Assembly (NCBI RefSeq): GCF_003815675.1
Contig: NZ_CP033918.1
Coordinates: 806,001 to 870,000 of the forward strand
DNA from: Chryseobacterium sp. G0186
Lineage (GTDB): Bacteria; Bacteroidota; Bacteroidia; Flavobacteriales; Weeksellaceae
DNA length: 64,000 nucleotides
Direction: 5' to 3'
Positions 27,462-36,127 of the stretch are shown here, in pieces. Numbering within the stretch: the first letter of the stretch is position 1; each line of letters starts with the position of its first letter. A model generated the notes under the pieces. That model had not been told where the DNA came from and did no database searches. It saw nothing but the letters and a program-made list of their open reading frames with translations. Both the position numbers and the translations under genes were made by a program.

Positions 27462-27641
27462 TCAATGTCTTTTTTTCACCTGTCCCGGTGCATAATCCTT
27501 AGCGCTACCTCCATATATTTTCTTTGCTTGTCCCGGCGGAAGTGGTTTTGCCCCATTCCCGCGTCCATGATCATGAACAACACATGATGCCAACATAAAC
27601 ACCACCATAAGGACACCTGTAACTTTCATTAAACTTTTCAT
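27462..27641 (-). CDS. Small predicted lipoprotein
   Basis: A 59-residue protein from the ATG at 27641. The open frame continues upstream to 27710, but the lipoprotein signal MKSLMKVTGVLMVVFMLASC starts here. The acylated Cys is residue 20. The mature part is basic and has two copies of a PGQ/K motif (LPPGQAKKIYGGSAKDYAPGQVKKRH), a pattern seen in small flavobacterial proteins of unknown function. It is transcribed towards the IS1182 element, whose right end lies 45 bp from the stop codon. Confidence 0.7.
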   Translation of the reverse strand: MKSLMKVTGVLMVVFMLASCVVHDHGRGNGAKPLPPGQAKKIYGGSAKDYAPGQVKKRH

Positions 27642-27730
27642 TATTTTCACTTTTTCAAACTTAGGGATGAAACAGTACAATGTTGGTGCCAAATGGTTTT
27701 GGAAGTTCATTACTTTTGTATTGTTACTAA

Positions 27731-28222
27731 TCAGACAATTTCACTTCGTCTTTCCATCATGACCAGATCTTTCCATCCGTTGTTGAGCTTTCCTATTTTT
27801 TTGCGAACCCCTACTATTTTGAAGCCACTTTTCTGATGAGCCTTGATTGCCATTTCATTTTCCGGGAAGATATTGGTCTGTAAAGTCCAGAATCCGTGAT
27901 CCTCGCTATCCAAAATCATCTTTTTAAGTAAAACCGAACCCAAACCCTTACCTTGGTATTCGTTATCGAAATAAACGCTCACTTCCGCAACTCCCTTAAA
28001 GCATTCTCTTTTGCTTACCGGTCTTAAGGCACACCATCCTACAACTTCGTTACTTTCGTTCTCAAGTACCCAACGGCAATCATTGAAGTATTCCATGCTC
28101 CAGGCTTCTGCTGTAGGAACTTCTGTTTCCAATGTAGCAATACCTCCGTCTACTCCCTGTCGGAAAATTTCCAGTACCCTAGCTTCATCACTGGGCAGCA
28201 TTTCTCGTAATTCGTAATTCAT
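27731..28222 (-). CDS. GNAT N-acetyltransferase, phosphinothricin-acetyltransferase-like
   Basis: A 163-residue GNAT enzyme that transfers acetyl from acetyl-CoA. The acetyl-CoA pyrophosphate loop is QGKGLG at 90-95, following AEVSVYFDNEY. The N-terminal DEARVLEIFRQGVDGGIATLETEVPTAEAW and the C-terminal HQKSGFKIVGVRKKIGKLNNGWKDLVMMERR are characteristic of the phosphinothricin/methionine-sulfoximine acetyltransferase branch (Pat/MddA). The natural substrate is not determined. It follows the DUF421 gene by 5 bp on the same transcript. Confidence 0.9.
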   Translation of the reverse strand: MNYELREMLPSDEARVLEIFRQGVDGGIATLETEVPTAEAWSMEYFNDCRWVLENESNEVVGWCALRPVSKRECFKGVAEVSVYFDNEYQGKGLGSVLLKKMILDSEDHGFWTLQTNIFPENEMAIKAHQKSGFKIVGVRKKIGKLNNGWKDLVMMERRSEIV

Positions 28223-28227
28223 TTTGT

Positions 28228-28824
28228 TTAATGGTATTTTCTTTTATTTTTTCTCTTAATTCTCGAATAGTGGGTCTGTTTGCTTTTTTCATCCTCGGAA
28301 ACTACACTGATATTTCCATCTACCTCCAAAACAGATAGCTTCACATTCTTTATTTGTTCTATTCCATGCTCCCTTATCGCTTCTTCTAATTCACCTTGGG
28401 TAATTTTCACCCTATTCAGTGCGGCCTGATCTGCTATTCCGTCTCTAATCAAAATTACAGGCTCATCTTCCATCAATGATTCAAAGGAACGGTTGGAAAA
28501 CATTATTCTTTTTAATATAAAATTAGCAGCAAACAAAACCAATGCCGCCACAATACCTCCCTGCAAAGAAGTATCCGGTCCTACCATTGCATTTTGAACA
28601 GCATTGGAAATGAGCAGCAATAAAACTACATCCCCAGCATTAAGCTGAGAAAGCTGGTTTTTACCAAATAAACGAATAGCAATCACCATAAAAAGGTAAA
28701 CGCAAAGGGAACGAACTGCAACGTTAAGTATTGGATCCACAATTTTTTTTATCTCATTCAAATGTATTGAATTTTTGTTATTGTAGGAATGGTTTTTTAG
28801 TTGAGAGCTGAGGGTTTGTATCAA
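28228..28824 (-). CDS. DUF421 (YetF-like) membrane protein
   Basis: A 198-residue protein with three transmembrane segments (about residues 35-58, 65-82 and 88-108) followed by a cytoplasmic DUF421 domain. The family signature includes RLFGKNQLSQLNAGDVVLLLLISNAVQNAMVG and the cytoplasmic EPVILIRDGIADQAALNRVKITQGELEEAIREHGI. YetF-like proteins are known from Bacillus spores but their role elsewhere is unclear. It is the first gene of a two-gene unit with the acetyltransferase. The N-terminal ~25 residues are hydrophilic, and the ATG at 28824 is the only candidate upstream of the first helix. Confidence 0.88.
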   Translation of the reverse strand: MIQTLSSQLKNHSYNNKNSIHLNEIKKIVDPILNVAVRSLCVYLFMVIAIRLFGKNQLSQLNAGDVVLLLLISNAVQNAMVGPDTSLQGGIVAALVLFAANFILKRIMFSNRSFESLMEDEPVILIRDGIADQAALNRVKITQGELEEAIREHGIEQIKNVKLSVLEVDGNISVVSEDEKSKQTHYSRIKRKNKRKYH

Positions 28825-28888
28825 TATAGCTCATGACTCATCCCGTTGGTACAAAATTTGAGGCGTTTTATGAAATTTTTACCTCTTA

Positions 28889-29437
28889 ATGAAAAAGCAA
28901 TTCTTTTTATATGTAAGCGTCCTGCTGTTTTTTGTCGCTTGTGAAAAAAGTAAAAAAACAGAGTCTGTGACATCTTCCAATGCAGCAATAGAGCTCAAAG
29001 TAAACGAACTTTATACAAAGTATGGTAAATCCAATGACGCGGTGTACAACCAACCTATTCCGGATGATTTATTTTCCAAGGATTTAAAAGGGGCTGTGGA
29101 AAATGCGATCAACGCCTCAAAAGCGGATATTGAAAAAGTAAAGAATAGCGATCATCCTGATGAAAAACCTTTATTATTTGAGGGAGCTATTTTTTCCAGT
29201 TTATATGAGGGATACACAAGTTATAAAATCCAATCTGTCAACATCAACGGAGATAAGGCGGATGCCCATGTACAGTTTGAATATAATATGGCTTCTCCGA
29301 AAATATCATGGACCGATACAGTGCATCTCATTCATTCTGATAAGGAGTGGAAAGTAGATAACATCACCTTTGATTCTATAGGAAATTCAAAGGATTTGAA
29401 AAAAAGTCTGATTGAGTTTACCCAAAGTACTCATTAA
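28889..29437 (+). CDS. DUF3828-like lipoprotein
   Basis: A 182-residue lipoprotein with signal MKKQFFLYVSVLLFFVAC (Cys18). The mature protein has the cystatin/NTF2-like pattern of DUF3828 proteins: VNELYTKYGKSNDAV, LFSKDLKGAVENAINASKADIEK, then YKIQSVNINGDKADAHVQFEY and HSDKEWKVDNITFD. Function unknown; members are thought to be envelope proteins. It is single-gene with its own terminator at 29443. Confidence 0.75.
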   Translation: MKKQFFLYVSVLLFFVACEKSKKTESVTSSNAAIELKVNELYTKYGKSNDAVYNQPIPDDLFSKDLKGAVENAINASKADIEKVKNSDHPDEKPLLFEGAIFSSLYEGYTSYKIQSVNINGDKADAHVQFEYNMASPKISWTDTVHLIHSDKEWKVDNITFDSIGNSKDLKKSLIEFTQSTH

Positions 29438-29442
29438 TATAA

Positions 29443-29467
29443 AAGACCGCTTGTAATAAGCGGTCTT
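29443..29467 (+). terminator. Terminator of the DUF3828-like gene
   Basis: AAGACCGCTT (29443-29452) pairs perfectly with AAGCGGTCTT (29458-29467) around GTAAT, followed by AATTTTTTT. The T-run continues into the last codons of the convergent small peptide gene. Confidence 0.88.
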
Positions 29468-29474
29468 AATTTTT

Positions 29475-29609
29475 TTATGGACATTGAACGATTGGAATTT
29501 CGCTGCAAAATACTTTGTTTGCCCATTCGCAAAATGTACAATATTGTTTTGGTTGTCCTCCGTACACTGACTTCAAATCTGTCTTAGTCAGCTTCTTTAA
29601 ATTTTTCAT
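29475..29609 (-). CDS. Double-glycine leader, Cys-rich 44-aa peptide (bacteriocin/RiPP-precursor-like)
   Basis: The minus strand from ATG at 29609 to TAA at 29475 encodes 44 residues. The leader MKNLKKLTKTDLKSVYGG is basic and amphipathic and ends in a double glycine, the recognition signal of C39-peptidase ABC exporters. The 26-residue core QPKQYCTFCEWANKVFC...VQC has four cysteines. Similar GG-leader small peptides are common in Chryseobacterium and are usually labelled bacteriocin-like. No maturation or export gene lies nearby. It could be a bacteriocin, signal peptide or modified peptide. The coding call rests on the leader-like start, GG position and Cys spacing. Confidence 0.7.
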   Translation of the reverse strand: MKNLKKLTKTDLKSVYGGQPKQYCTFCEWANKVFCSEIPIVQCP

Positions 29610-29780
29610 ATAGTTTTAATTTATGGTTTGATAAAATTAAAACGATTTTCATTCTGAATCATTACAAATATGACTATTAATGTTACAAAATTTTCATCTA
29701 TAATATGAAAATAAAACAGATTCAAATCCATAACTTAAAGAACGAAAGCAAGATATAATTTTGGGAGGCTTTCCTGAATA

Positions 29781-30185
29781 TTATCTGTTATGAATTTCTA
29801 CTGTTACAGGCATTACATAAGTATATGCAACCATGTTATCACTCATTTTTCTATGGTCTACTCTGTAATCAAGTTCGCTTAAAACGGCTTCAATCTCTTT
29901 GCTCACCGTTTTGCAGTCCCCTGTTGAATGAACATTCACAATTTTTCCGTTTTTAGCAATATCAAATTTTACTACAGAGTTTATGGTTCCCTGTCTGTAT
30001 TCAGGATTATCCAGATCAAAGTTTGAAATCAACCGGCTTCTGATATCATTAAAAGTTTCGCTTTTATTCAGTTGTATTTCCTGGATGGTATTATGATCTG
30101 TAGTTTGTGCTTTGGTTGTATTCATTACAGCAGCAAATCCAACAACAAAAAGTGAAGCTATCAATATTTTAATTTTACTTTTCAT
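29781..30185 (-). CDS. Exported TonB-C-terminal-like small protein
   Basis: A 134-residue exported protein with signal MKSKIKILIASLFVVGFAAVMNTTKAQ. The mature domain NSVVKFDIAKNGKIVNVHSTGDCKTVSKEIEAVLSEL...AYTYVMPVTVEIHNR follows the beta-alpha-beta pattern of TonB C-terminal-like domains found in many small Bacteroidota periplasmic proteins. It lacks a transmembrane anchor and proline-rich linker, so it is not a TonB energy transducer itself. A -7 element (30235) and an 11-bp direct repeat (30274-30294) lie upstream, which suggests control by a response-regulator type protein. Confidence 0.7.
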   Translation of the reverse strand: MKSKIKILIASLFVVGFAAVMNTTKAQTTDHNTIQEIQLNKSETFNDIRSRLISNFDLDNPEYRQGTINSVVKFDIAKNGKIVNVHSTGDCKTVSKEIEAVLSELDYRVDHRKMSDNMVAYTYVMPVTVEIHNR

Positions 30186-30234
30186 AACTACTTGGTTTTA
30201 AATATTATACTTAACTTATTTTGTATCTCTTACC

Positions 30235-30242
30235 CAAAGTTA
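30235..30242 (-). promoter_or_regulatory. -7 element for the TonB-C-like gene
   Basis: Minus-strand TAACTTTG fits TAnnTTTG, 50 bases before the start codon at 30185. It is positioned correctly relative to the direct repeat at 30274. Confidence 0.45.
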
Positions 30243-30273
30243 TTAAAAATAATTCATATTAAATTCACTTTCA

Positions 30274-30294
30274 GTTAACATTGAGTTAACATTA
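30274..30294 (-). promoter_or_regulatory. 11-bp direct repeat, candidate response-regulator site
   Basis: Read on the minus strand, AATGTTAACTC is followed directly by AATGTTAACTG: two 11-bp units matching at 10 positions. This is one helical turn per unit, as in PhoB/OmpR-type boxes, and it sits roughly 45-65 bp upstream of the predicted transcription start. Confidence 0.5.
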
Positions 30295-30373
30295 AAATAC
30301 AAACCACTGATTATTAGATAAATAAATATTAAAAATAATTGAAAATTTAACATTGGAGATCATATTAAAGCAT

Positions 30374-30402
30374 AAAAAAGGCTAAACTGTAGAGGTCTAG
30401 CC
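30374..30402 (-). terminator. Terminator of uvrA
   Basis: On the minus strand GGCTA (30402 to 30398) and TAGCC (30384 to 30380) form a short stem with a 13-base loop and then six T residues. Short stem but correctly placed, 57 bp past the uvrA stop codon. Confidence 0.6.
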
Positions 30403-30458
30403 CTTATATTTATTTAAAAACTTTCAATACTATCTCATATCAAAAGCATGTAATGTAG

Positions 30459-33290
30459 TTATTCCAATTCCCTCTTCAAAAACTTCCCAGTCAAACTCTT
30501 CTTCGACTTTACAATTTCCTCAGGAGTTCCCTGCGCTACAATCTGCCCTCCATATTTTCCTCCTTCTGGTCCTACGTCAATAATATGGTCTGCTAATTTG
30601 ATTACATCCATATTATGTTCAATAATAATAAATGAGTTTCCTAATTCCACCAATTGATTGATGGCATCCATCAGGATTTTTACATCCTCAAAGTGAAGTC
30701 CTGTGGTAGGTTCATCTAAGATATATAGCGTATTTCCGGTTTGTCTTTTTGATAATTCTGTTGCCAGCTTAATACGTTGCGCTTCTCCTCCGGAAAGGGT
30801 TGTTGACTGCTGCCCCAGTGTAATGTATCCCAATCCTACATCCTGTAATGTCTTTACTTTTGCAAAAATCTTAGGAATCGGCTGGAAGAACTCTACTGAT
30901 TCATCAATGGTCATATCCAGTACATCGGAAATTGATTTTCCTTTGTAACGTACTTCCAGGGTTTCTCTGTTGAAACGCTTTCCGTTGCAGGTTTCACAGT
31001 GAACATACACATCCGGCAGGAAGTTCATTTCGATTACCTTTAATCCTCCACCCTGACAGGTTTCACATCTACCGCCTTTTACGTTGAAAGAGAATCTTCC
31101 GGGTTTGTATCCACGGATCTTACTTTCCGGCAGTTCTGCAAAAAGGTTTCTGATGTCTGTAAACATTCCTGTATAGGTTGCCGGATTTGAACGTGGTGTT
31201 CTTCCGATCGGCGTCTGGTCTACGTCTACAATTTTATCGATATTATCAAGTCCCTCAATTTTTTTGTAAGGTAAAGGTTCCTGAACTGCTCTGTAGAAAT
31301 GTTTATTAAGGATTGGATATAAGGTTCCGTTAATCAGGGAAGATTTTCCACTTCCTGAAATACCGGTTACCACCACCAATTTACCTAAAGGAATATCTAA
31401 GGTTACATTTTTAAGGTTGTTTCCTGTCGCCCCTTTTAATAATATATTTTTTCCGCTTCCCGCTCTTCTTTCTGCAGGAACTTCGATTTTTCTTTTTCCG
31501 TTGATGTATTGAGCTGTGATGGTATCAGCTTTTAAAAGATCTTTAGGTTTTCCTTGCCAAAGTATTTCCCCGCCAAATTTACCTGCTCTAGGACCGATAT
31601 CCAGAACCTCATCGGCTTCCAGAATCATATCTTTATCATGCTCTACCACCAACACGGAGTTTCCGATATCTCTAAGGTTCTTTAATGAATGAATCAGTCT
31701 TTCGTTATCTCTCTGGTGAAGTCCGATACTTGGTTCATCCAGAATATAAAGTACATTGACCAATTGAGACCCAATCTGCGTTGCCAGACGAATCCTTTGT
31801 GATTCTCCTCCGGAAAGGGTTTTAGAACTCCTGCTCAAACTCAGATAATCTAAACCAACATCCAGCAAAAACTGAAGTCTTGTTTCAATTTCCTTTAAAA
31901 TTTCGTGGGCAATGATTTTGTTTTTCTCTGAAAACTTATCTTTAACATCAGCCAGCCAGTCTTTTAAATCAGCTAAACTCAATCCGTTAACTTCAGCAAT
32001 ATTTTTACCGTCAATTTTAAAGCTTAAACTTGAAGGCTGAAGACGGGTTCCGTTACATTCAGGACAAGTTTCTTCTGTGGTGAAATGTCTTTCCAGTAAA
32101 ATAGCTTCATAGGATTCTCTTTCCTCAATAATTTCTTCCATGAAAGTGATCAACCCGTCAAAGCTGATCTTTATTTTCTTGGTGATTCCTGCATATTTCA
32201 GATCCTTATTGAATTCTTTATGACATCCGTTATAAATATAATCCAAAGCTTCTTCGGGAATATCCTGCAATGGTGTCGTCATTCCCAATCCGAAGATTTC
32301 AAGAATGTTTTTAATCTGTGCAAGGATCCATTTATTGGACTTAATATCTTCCAATGGTAATAAACCTCCCTGATTGATTGATAATTTTGGATTGTCTATA
32401 AAATAGTCTGTATTGATCTTTTTGATCATTCCCAATCCTTTACAGTTCGGGCAGCTTCCTTTTGGTGAATTGAATGAGAAAGTATTAGGTTCCGGTAATG
32501 CTAAGGAATGTCCTGTTTCTGCATCCATCAGGTTTTTGGAGAAATATTCAATATCTGTACTTCCCAGTTTCTGAATTCCGATAATTCCCTCTCCCATTTC
32601 CATTGCCGTGCGCAAGGATTTCTCCATTCTGCCTTCAGAAGCACTTTCTCCGATGATCCAGCGATCGATCACAATATCAATATCGTGGGTTTTATAGCGG
32701 TCAAGTTTTAAATCATATTCAATATCCTGCAATTCACCATCAATTCTTGCCTGTCCGTATCCTTTTTTAGCCATCTGTACGAAAAGTTCATGATAATGCC
32801 CTTTTCTGGAACGTACCACTGGAGCCAGCAACATGATTTTTTCTCCTTTATAGTTTTCCTTGATGGTATCCAGAATCTGATCTTCGGTATAGCTTACTAA
32901 TTTCTGTCCTGTAGACAATGAGTACGCATCAGAAACCCTTGCATACAAAAGACGAAGGAAATCGTATAGCTCTGTAACGGTTCCTACAGTGGAACGTGGA
33001 TTTTTATTGGTTGTTTTCTGCTCAATGGCAATTACGGGTGAAAGTCCTTCAATTTTGTCTACATCGGGACGTTCTAATCCACCCAGAAACTGACGTGCAT
33101 AGGCAGAGAATGTTTCTATGTAACGACGCTGGCCCTCTGCAAAAATGGTATCAAAAGCCAGTGAAGACTTTCCACTCCCGGAAAGCCCGGTAATCACTAC
33201 CAGTTCATTGCGCGGGATTTTAACATTAATATTCTTTAGATTATGTTCACGTGCTCCGTAAACTTCTATATATTCTGTTGATTTGCTCAT
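30459..33290 (-). CDS. uvrA: Excinuclease ABC subunit A
   Basis: UvrA recognises bulky DNA damage and loads UvrB in nucleotide excision repair. It is a 943-residue protein with two ABC modules: Walker [15 protein letters not shown] near residues 33-46 and [14 protein letters not shown] in the second half, with signatures [12 protein letters not shown] and [12 protein letters not shown]. Zinc modules are CPNC...ECNGTRL in the first half and CETCQGGG...CETCNGKRF in the second. [19 protein letters not shown] is conserved. The length is normal. It has its own promoter element and terminator and is not linked to uvrB or uvrC. Confidence 0.98.
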   Translation of the reverse strand: MSKSTEYIEVYGAREHNLKNINVKIPRNELVVITGLSGSGKSSLAFDTIFAEGQRRYIETFSAYARQFLGGLERPDVDKIEGLSPVIAIEQKTTNKNPRSTVGTVTELYDFLRLLYARVSDAYSLSTGQKLVSYTEDQILDTIKENYKGEKIMLLAPVVRSRKGHYHELFVQMAKKGYGQARIDGELQDIEYDLKLDRYKTHDIDIVIDRWIIGESASEGRMEKSLRTAMEMGEGIIGIQKLGSTDIEYFSKNLMDAETGHSLALPEPNTFSFNSPKGSCPNCKGLGMIKKINTDYFIDNPKLSINQGGLLPLEDIKSNKWILAQIKNILEIFGLGMTTPLQDIPEEALDYIYNGCHKEFNKDLKYAGITKKIKISFDGLITFMEEIIEERESYEAILLERHFTTEETCPECNGTRLQPSSLSFKIDGKNIAEVNGLSLADLKDWLADVKDKFSEKNKIIAHEILKEIETRLQFLLDVGLDYLSLSRSSKTLSGGESQRIRLATQIGSQLVNVLYILDEPSIGLHQRDNERLIHSLKNLRDIGNSVLVVEHDKDMILEADEVLDIGPRAGKFGGEILWQGKPKDLLKADTITAQYINGKRKIEVPAERRAGSGKNILLKGATGNNLKNVTLDIPLGKLVVVTGISGSGKSSLINGTLYPILNKHFYRAVQEPLPYKKIEGLDNIDKIVDVDQTPIGRTPRSNPATYTGMFTDIRNLFAELPESKIRGYKPGRFSFNVKGGRCETCQGGGLKVIEMNFLPDVYVHCETCNGKRFNRETLEVRYKGKSISDVLDMTIDESVEFFQPIPKIFAKVKTLQDVGLGYITLGQQSTTLSGGEAQRIKLATELSKRQTGNTLYILDEPTTGLHFEDVKILMDAINQLVELGNSFIIIEHNMDVIKLADHIIDVGPEGGKYGGQIVAQGTPEEIVKSKKSLTGKFLKRELE

Positions 33291-33325
33291 AATTTGGAGT
33301 GACTTTGCCTGAAAATCACAACGTG

Positions 33326-33333
33326 CAAAAATA
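33326..33333 (-). promoter_or_regulatory. -7 element of the uvrA promoter
   Basis: Minus-strand TATTTTTG matches TAnnTTTG, 36 bases upstream of the uvrA start codon. No clear -33 TTG. No LexA-type palindrome is evident. Confidence 0.45.
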
Positions 33334-33502
33334 CGGAATTTTATGGAATTTTTTTTATTATAAGAGGTATAAAAATTTCATAAAAAAGACATTATTTTCC
33401 CAAAGGATAAGTAAGGTTTTTAATCTTACTTATTATAGATAACTGTCCTATTGCCTGTTACCAGATTTTGGCTAAAAAACAATGAATCTTCTATATATTA
33501 AA

Positions 33503-33522
33503 AAACGGGCTGAAGCCCGTTT
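33503..33522 (-). terminator. Terminator downstream of tssF
   Basis: AAACGGGCT (33503-33511) pairs perfectly with AGCCCGTTT (33514-33522); counting G-A closure the loop is about 4 bases. On the minus strand the stem runs into TTTTTTAATA. Confidence 0.8.
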
Positions 33523-33569
33523 CTATTGAATTTATTTTTTGTTTGTACTTGGATGTCTGATTCACTAAG

Positions 33570-33592
33570 AATGCCGTAGAGAATACGGCATT
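33570..33592. terminator. Second hairpin downstream of tssF
   Basis: AATGCCGTA (33570-33578) and TACGGCATT (33584-33592) form a perfect 9-bp stem with loop GAGAA. On the minus strand it lacks a T-run and may act with the terminator at 33503 or stabilise the mRNA end. Confidence 0.6.
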
Positions 33593-33618
33593 TTATAGGA
33601 TAAATTAATTACTTATTT

Positions 33619-35502
33619 CTACATGTCCTGAAAGTCAATGTCTTCATTGCTTACTTTTACATGGTATTCAATTCCATCTATAGCTTTAGCAATAATTTGG
33701 TTTCTTGTGATATTGGCCATGTTTTCCCAATATGCCCTTCCATAGAAAGAATAGTTTTGCGGAATGATCTCTACCTCAACAGTTCTTACAAAACCTTCCT
33801 TAGGTCTGTTGCTGATCATGGTTCCTCTTCTTACCCTCACTTCTCGTAGTTCATCTTTCAGCACCATTCTGCAATAATTCTTGACATCTTCCAGAGAAAT
33901 GATTTTATCTCTTGTCGTCAGGGCATATTTATACGCCTGAATACTGTCTGTTCCTTTCTGTTCTTCAGCTCCACCAAGGGTTTCTGTAAGCAATACAACC
34001 GTCTGCGACTTTAACTGGTTGGAAAGTTCTGTTCCCGGACGCATATGATTGGCCAATGTACAGTGAGTGATCCAGAAAGCGGCATAGGTATGATCTGTTT
34101 TTTCTACAGGTTCCATAATCACGTAGTTCAGTTCCTGTCTGATGCTTCTTTTGGCATTATTTACTTTCTGCACCATAGATTTCATCTTATCTGACATTTC
34201 ACTAAGAACGCCCTTCACATTATCTCTGTTTAATAGAGAAAATGCTGCAATTTCGTCTCTTGTCAGTTCCAGAACGTTGGCAATCATATCTACCGCATTT
34301 CTGTTGGTGAAACGCTCCATTCCACCTTTTCTTACGGTGTACAATCCTTTTTTAAGGTCATCAGCTGGGGTAAATGGTATTTCGGTATATCTTCTTCCAT
34401 CTCCATCCTGAACCTCATCTACATATAAGAAGTGTTCTCCCTCATCGGTTACCAGAGGAATGTTATTTCCCATAATATCAAGACTGTATTCTGTCTTCTT
34501 CCAACCCCTGTTGTAAATTGGAAAAGCATTTAATACGAAGGAAAAGTTATCCAGAATTTCTGCAGAGAACTGTGGCGGAAACTCAAAAGTAAGCCATAAG
34601 TAGCGCTTGTTATCAAGATATTTTACAATTTCCTCTTTTCCTGCCAGAAAATCAAGATTCTGGGGAAGCTGCCCTGCTTCTGAAAACAAACTGCTGGAAA
34701 GCCCTGTAATCTCAATGAATTTATGTCGGTAGATACTTTTAATATCCTCGATAACCTTGTTTCGGATAGATTGTTCCTTGAACATCTGCTCATATCCATC
34801 CGGATTACTCTCTGTAAGATAACTTAATCCTTCCCTTACGAATAAAGGGTTTCCATTACTTGAAACCGTAATATAAGGCAATAGTTTATATACAAAATCC
34901 AAATGCTCAAAAGCAGGATTGGAGCAAAATATGCTCATATACTTAGGAAAATTCTCGCTGACGTATTTACTGACATCAACTCCTACCGTTATTTTTCTGT
35001 AATCTTCCGGCCTCCCGTTAAATCTTGCAATAGGAATTTTATTGAATCTGTCATCAATACTGTAGCAGGTATTTCCTACAAACATTACTGAAGTGTGAAC
35101 TTTATTAATTCTTACATTCCCCACAGGAGTGAAAGGTATATTCAGTTGTTTATCTGATTCTGACTTTACGGTAGAAGTCATTTGCTTACGGAAGAAAAAC
35201 TCTGTATGCTCTAATAAAACCTCGGAAGATTCATAGGGTTGTGTAAAGGCCACTGCATGGGCCGGAATAGGATGTGTATAAATGGATGGAGTCAATAGTT
35301 TTGCCAGTTTTTCTAAAATTCGGGCATTGACTGTCTGTATTTCATTATTCGCTTTAAAAACTTCTGTACTGAATGCATCTATCAATAGTTTTACAAAGGG
35401 ATCTAAAGACTGTGGACTCTTCAATCCCCAGACCTTAGTAGCATTCTGAAGCATTCTTGCTTTTACAGATTCCTTGGAATAAATATTCTGATCTAAATTC
35501 AT
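33619..35502 (-). CDS. tssF: Type VI secretion baseplate subunit TssF (subtype iii-like)
   Basis: A 627-residue protein beginning MNLDQNIYSKESVKARMLQNATKVWGL, with DPFVKLLIDAFSTEVFKANNEIQTVNARILEKLAKLLTPSIYTHPIPAHAVAF. This N-terminal pattern and the later FPIYNRGWKKTEYSLDIMGNNIPL and RTVEVEIIPQNYSFYGRAYWENM match TssF of the Bacteroidota T6SS subtype iii. TssF forms the wedge of the contractile baseplate with TssE, TssG and TssK in the cytoplasm. Here only tssE is adjacent; no tssG, tssK, sheath or ClpV gene is in the window. It is the second gene of a two-gene unit ended by tandem hairpins. Confidence 0.8.
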   Translation of the reverse strand: MNLDQNIYSKESVKARMLQNATKVWGLKSPQSLDPFVKLLIDAFSTEVFKANNEIQTVNARILEKLAKLLTPSIYTHPIPAHAVAFTQPYESSEVLLEHTEFFFRKQMTSTVKSESDKQLNIPFTPVGNVRINKVHTSVMFVGNTCYSIDDRFNKIPIARFNGRPEDYRKITVGVDVSKYVSENFPKYMSIFCSNPAFEHLDFVYKLLPYITVSSNGNPLFVREGLSYLTESNPDGYEQMFKEQSIRNKVIEDIKSIYRHKFIEITGLSSSLFSEAGQLPQNLDFLAGKEEIVKYLDNKRYLWLTFEFPPQFSAEILDNFSFVLNAFPIYNRGWKKTEYSLDIMGNNIPLVTDEGEHFLYVDEVQDGDGRRYTEIPFTPADDLKKGLYTVRKGGMERFTNRNAVDMIANVLELTRDEIAAFSLLNRDNVKGVLSEMSDKMKSMVQKVNNAKRSIRQELNYVIMEPVEKTDHTYAAFWITHCTLANHMRPGTELSNQLKSQTVVLLTETLGGAEEQKGTDSIQAYKYALTTRDKIISLEDVKNYCRMVLKDELREVRVRRGTMISNRPKEGFVRTVEVEIIPQNYSFYGRAYWENMANITRNQIIAKAIDGIEYHVKVSNEDIDFQDM

Positions 35503-35525
35503 AATTTCTTTTGCTGTTAAAAATA

Positions 35526-35966
35526 TTAATCAATAGACATCGGGCTCAGGAACAATTCGGTTGAAAAACTGAAACGCTCTCCTGTTTCCTCCATCTTGGC
35601 ATTGATGGCAATTCTTACTTTCTTTTTGATTTCGGTGTGTTCTTTGGTATCGTAGCTGTGTTCTACAAATTGTATATTGGCATCTATTTGCGGTTGTACA
35701 ATCCGGGGTTCATACTCCTGGATCTGTCTTCTAAGGCTTTTGATAAAAACGTTTTCCCAGATGGCACTTGTTACTCCATTATCGAATTCCAGGTTCCAAA
35801 CATCATTTCCATAGTTTTCATCATATCTGTTCTCTCCTTTTTTGGTGGTGATCAGCAGCATAATATTGTGGGCAATACTCTCCCCCATATCGCATGTATC
35901 GATACTTCCGCCTTCGGTCATTAAAGTAGATGGCACGAAAGGCATTCTGTAATTTGGTGTATCCAT
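35526..35966 (-). CDS. tssE: Type VI secretion baseplate subunit TssE (gp25-like)
   Basis: A 146-residue GPW/gp25-family protein. The core MGESIAHNIMLLITTKKGENRYDENYGNDVWNLEFDN fits gp25/TssE, where a conserved Glu-containing helix and Asn/Tyr-rich strand link the baseplate to the sheath. The C-terminal strand-rich part HTEIKKKVRIAINAKMEETGERFSFSTELFLSP completes the domain. It is 23 bp upstream of tssF, which identifies it as the T6SS subtype-iii TssE and not a phage protein. The rest of the machine must be encoded elsewhere. Confidence 0.8.
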   Translation of the reverse strand: MDTPNYRMPFVPSTLMTEGGSIDTCDMGESIAHNIMLLITTKKGENRYDENYGNDVWNLEFDNGVTSAIWENVFIKSLRRQIQEYEPRIVQPQIDANIQFVEHSYDTKEHTEIKKKVRIAINAKMEETGERFSFSTELFLSPMSID

Positions 35967-36072
35967 AGCTTTTTGTTTTTTACTTCATGGTTCCGTTTCC
36001 TTAAAAACGAAATACCAAAATACACATTTTCACTAAATAATTGTCATAATAAGTTAAAATATTATTCAAAAA

Positions 36073-36104
36073 TCAGGGCTATCAAATTGAATTGAAAGCC
36101 CTGA
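36073..36104 (-). terminator. Terminator of the amino acid permease gene
   Basis: TCAGGGCT (36073-36080) pairs perfectly with AGCCCTGA (36097-36104). On the minus strand it is followed by TTTTTGAATAATA. Confidence 0.75.
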
Positions 36105-36127
36105 AACTATTATCTATATTATATTCT

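Noticed and set aside
28889..29437. Promoter from AAAATTTG at about 28845-28860 for the DUF3828-like gene
   Set aside because: The first position of TAnnTTTG is wrong and no -33 TTG exists at a proper distance.
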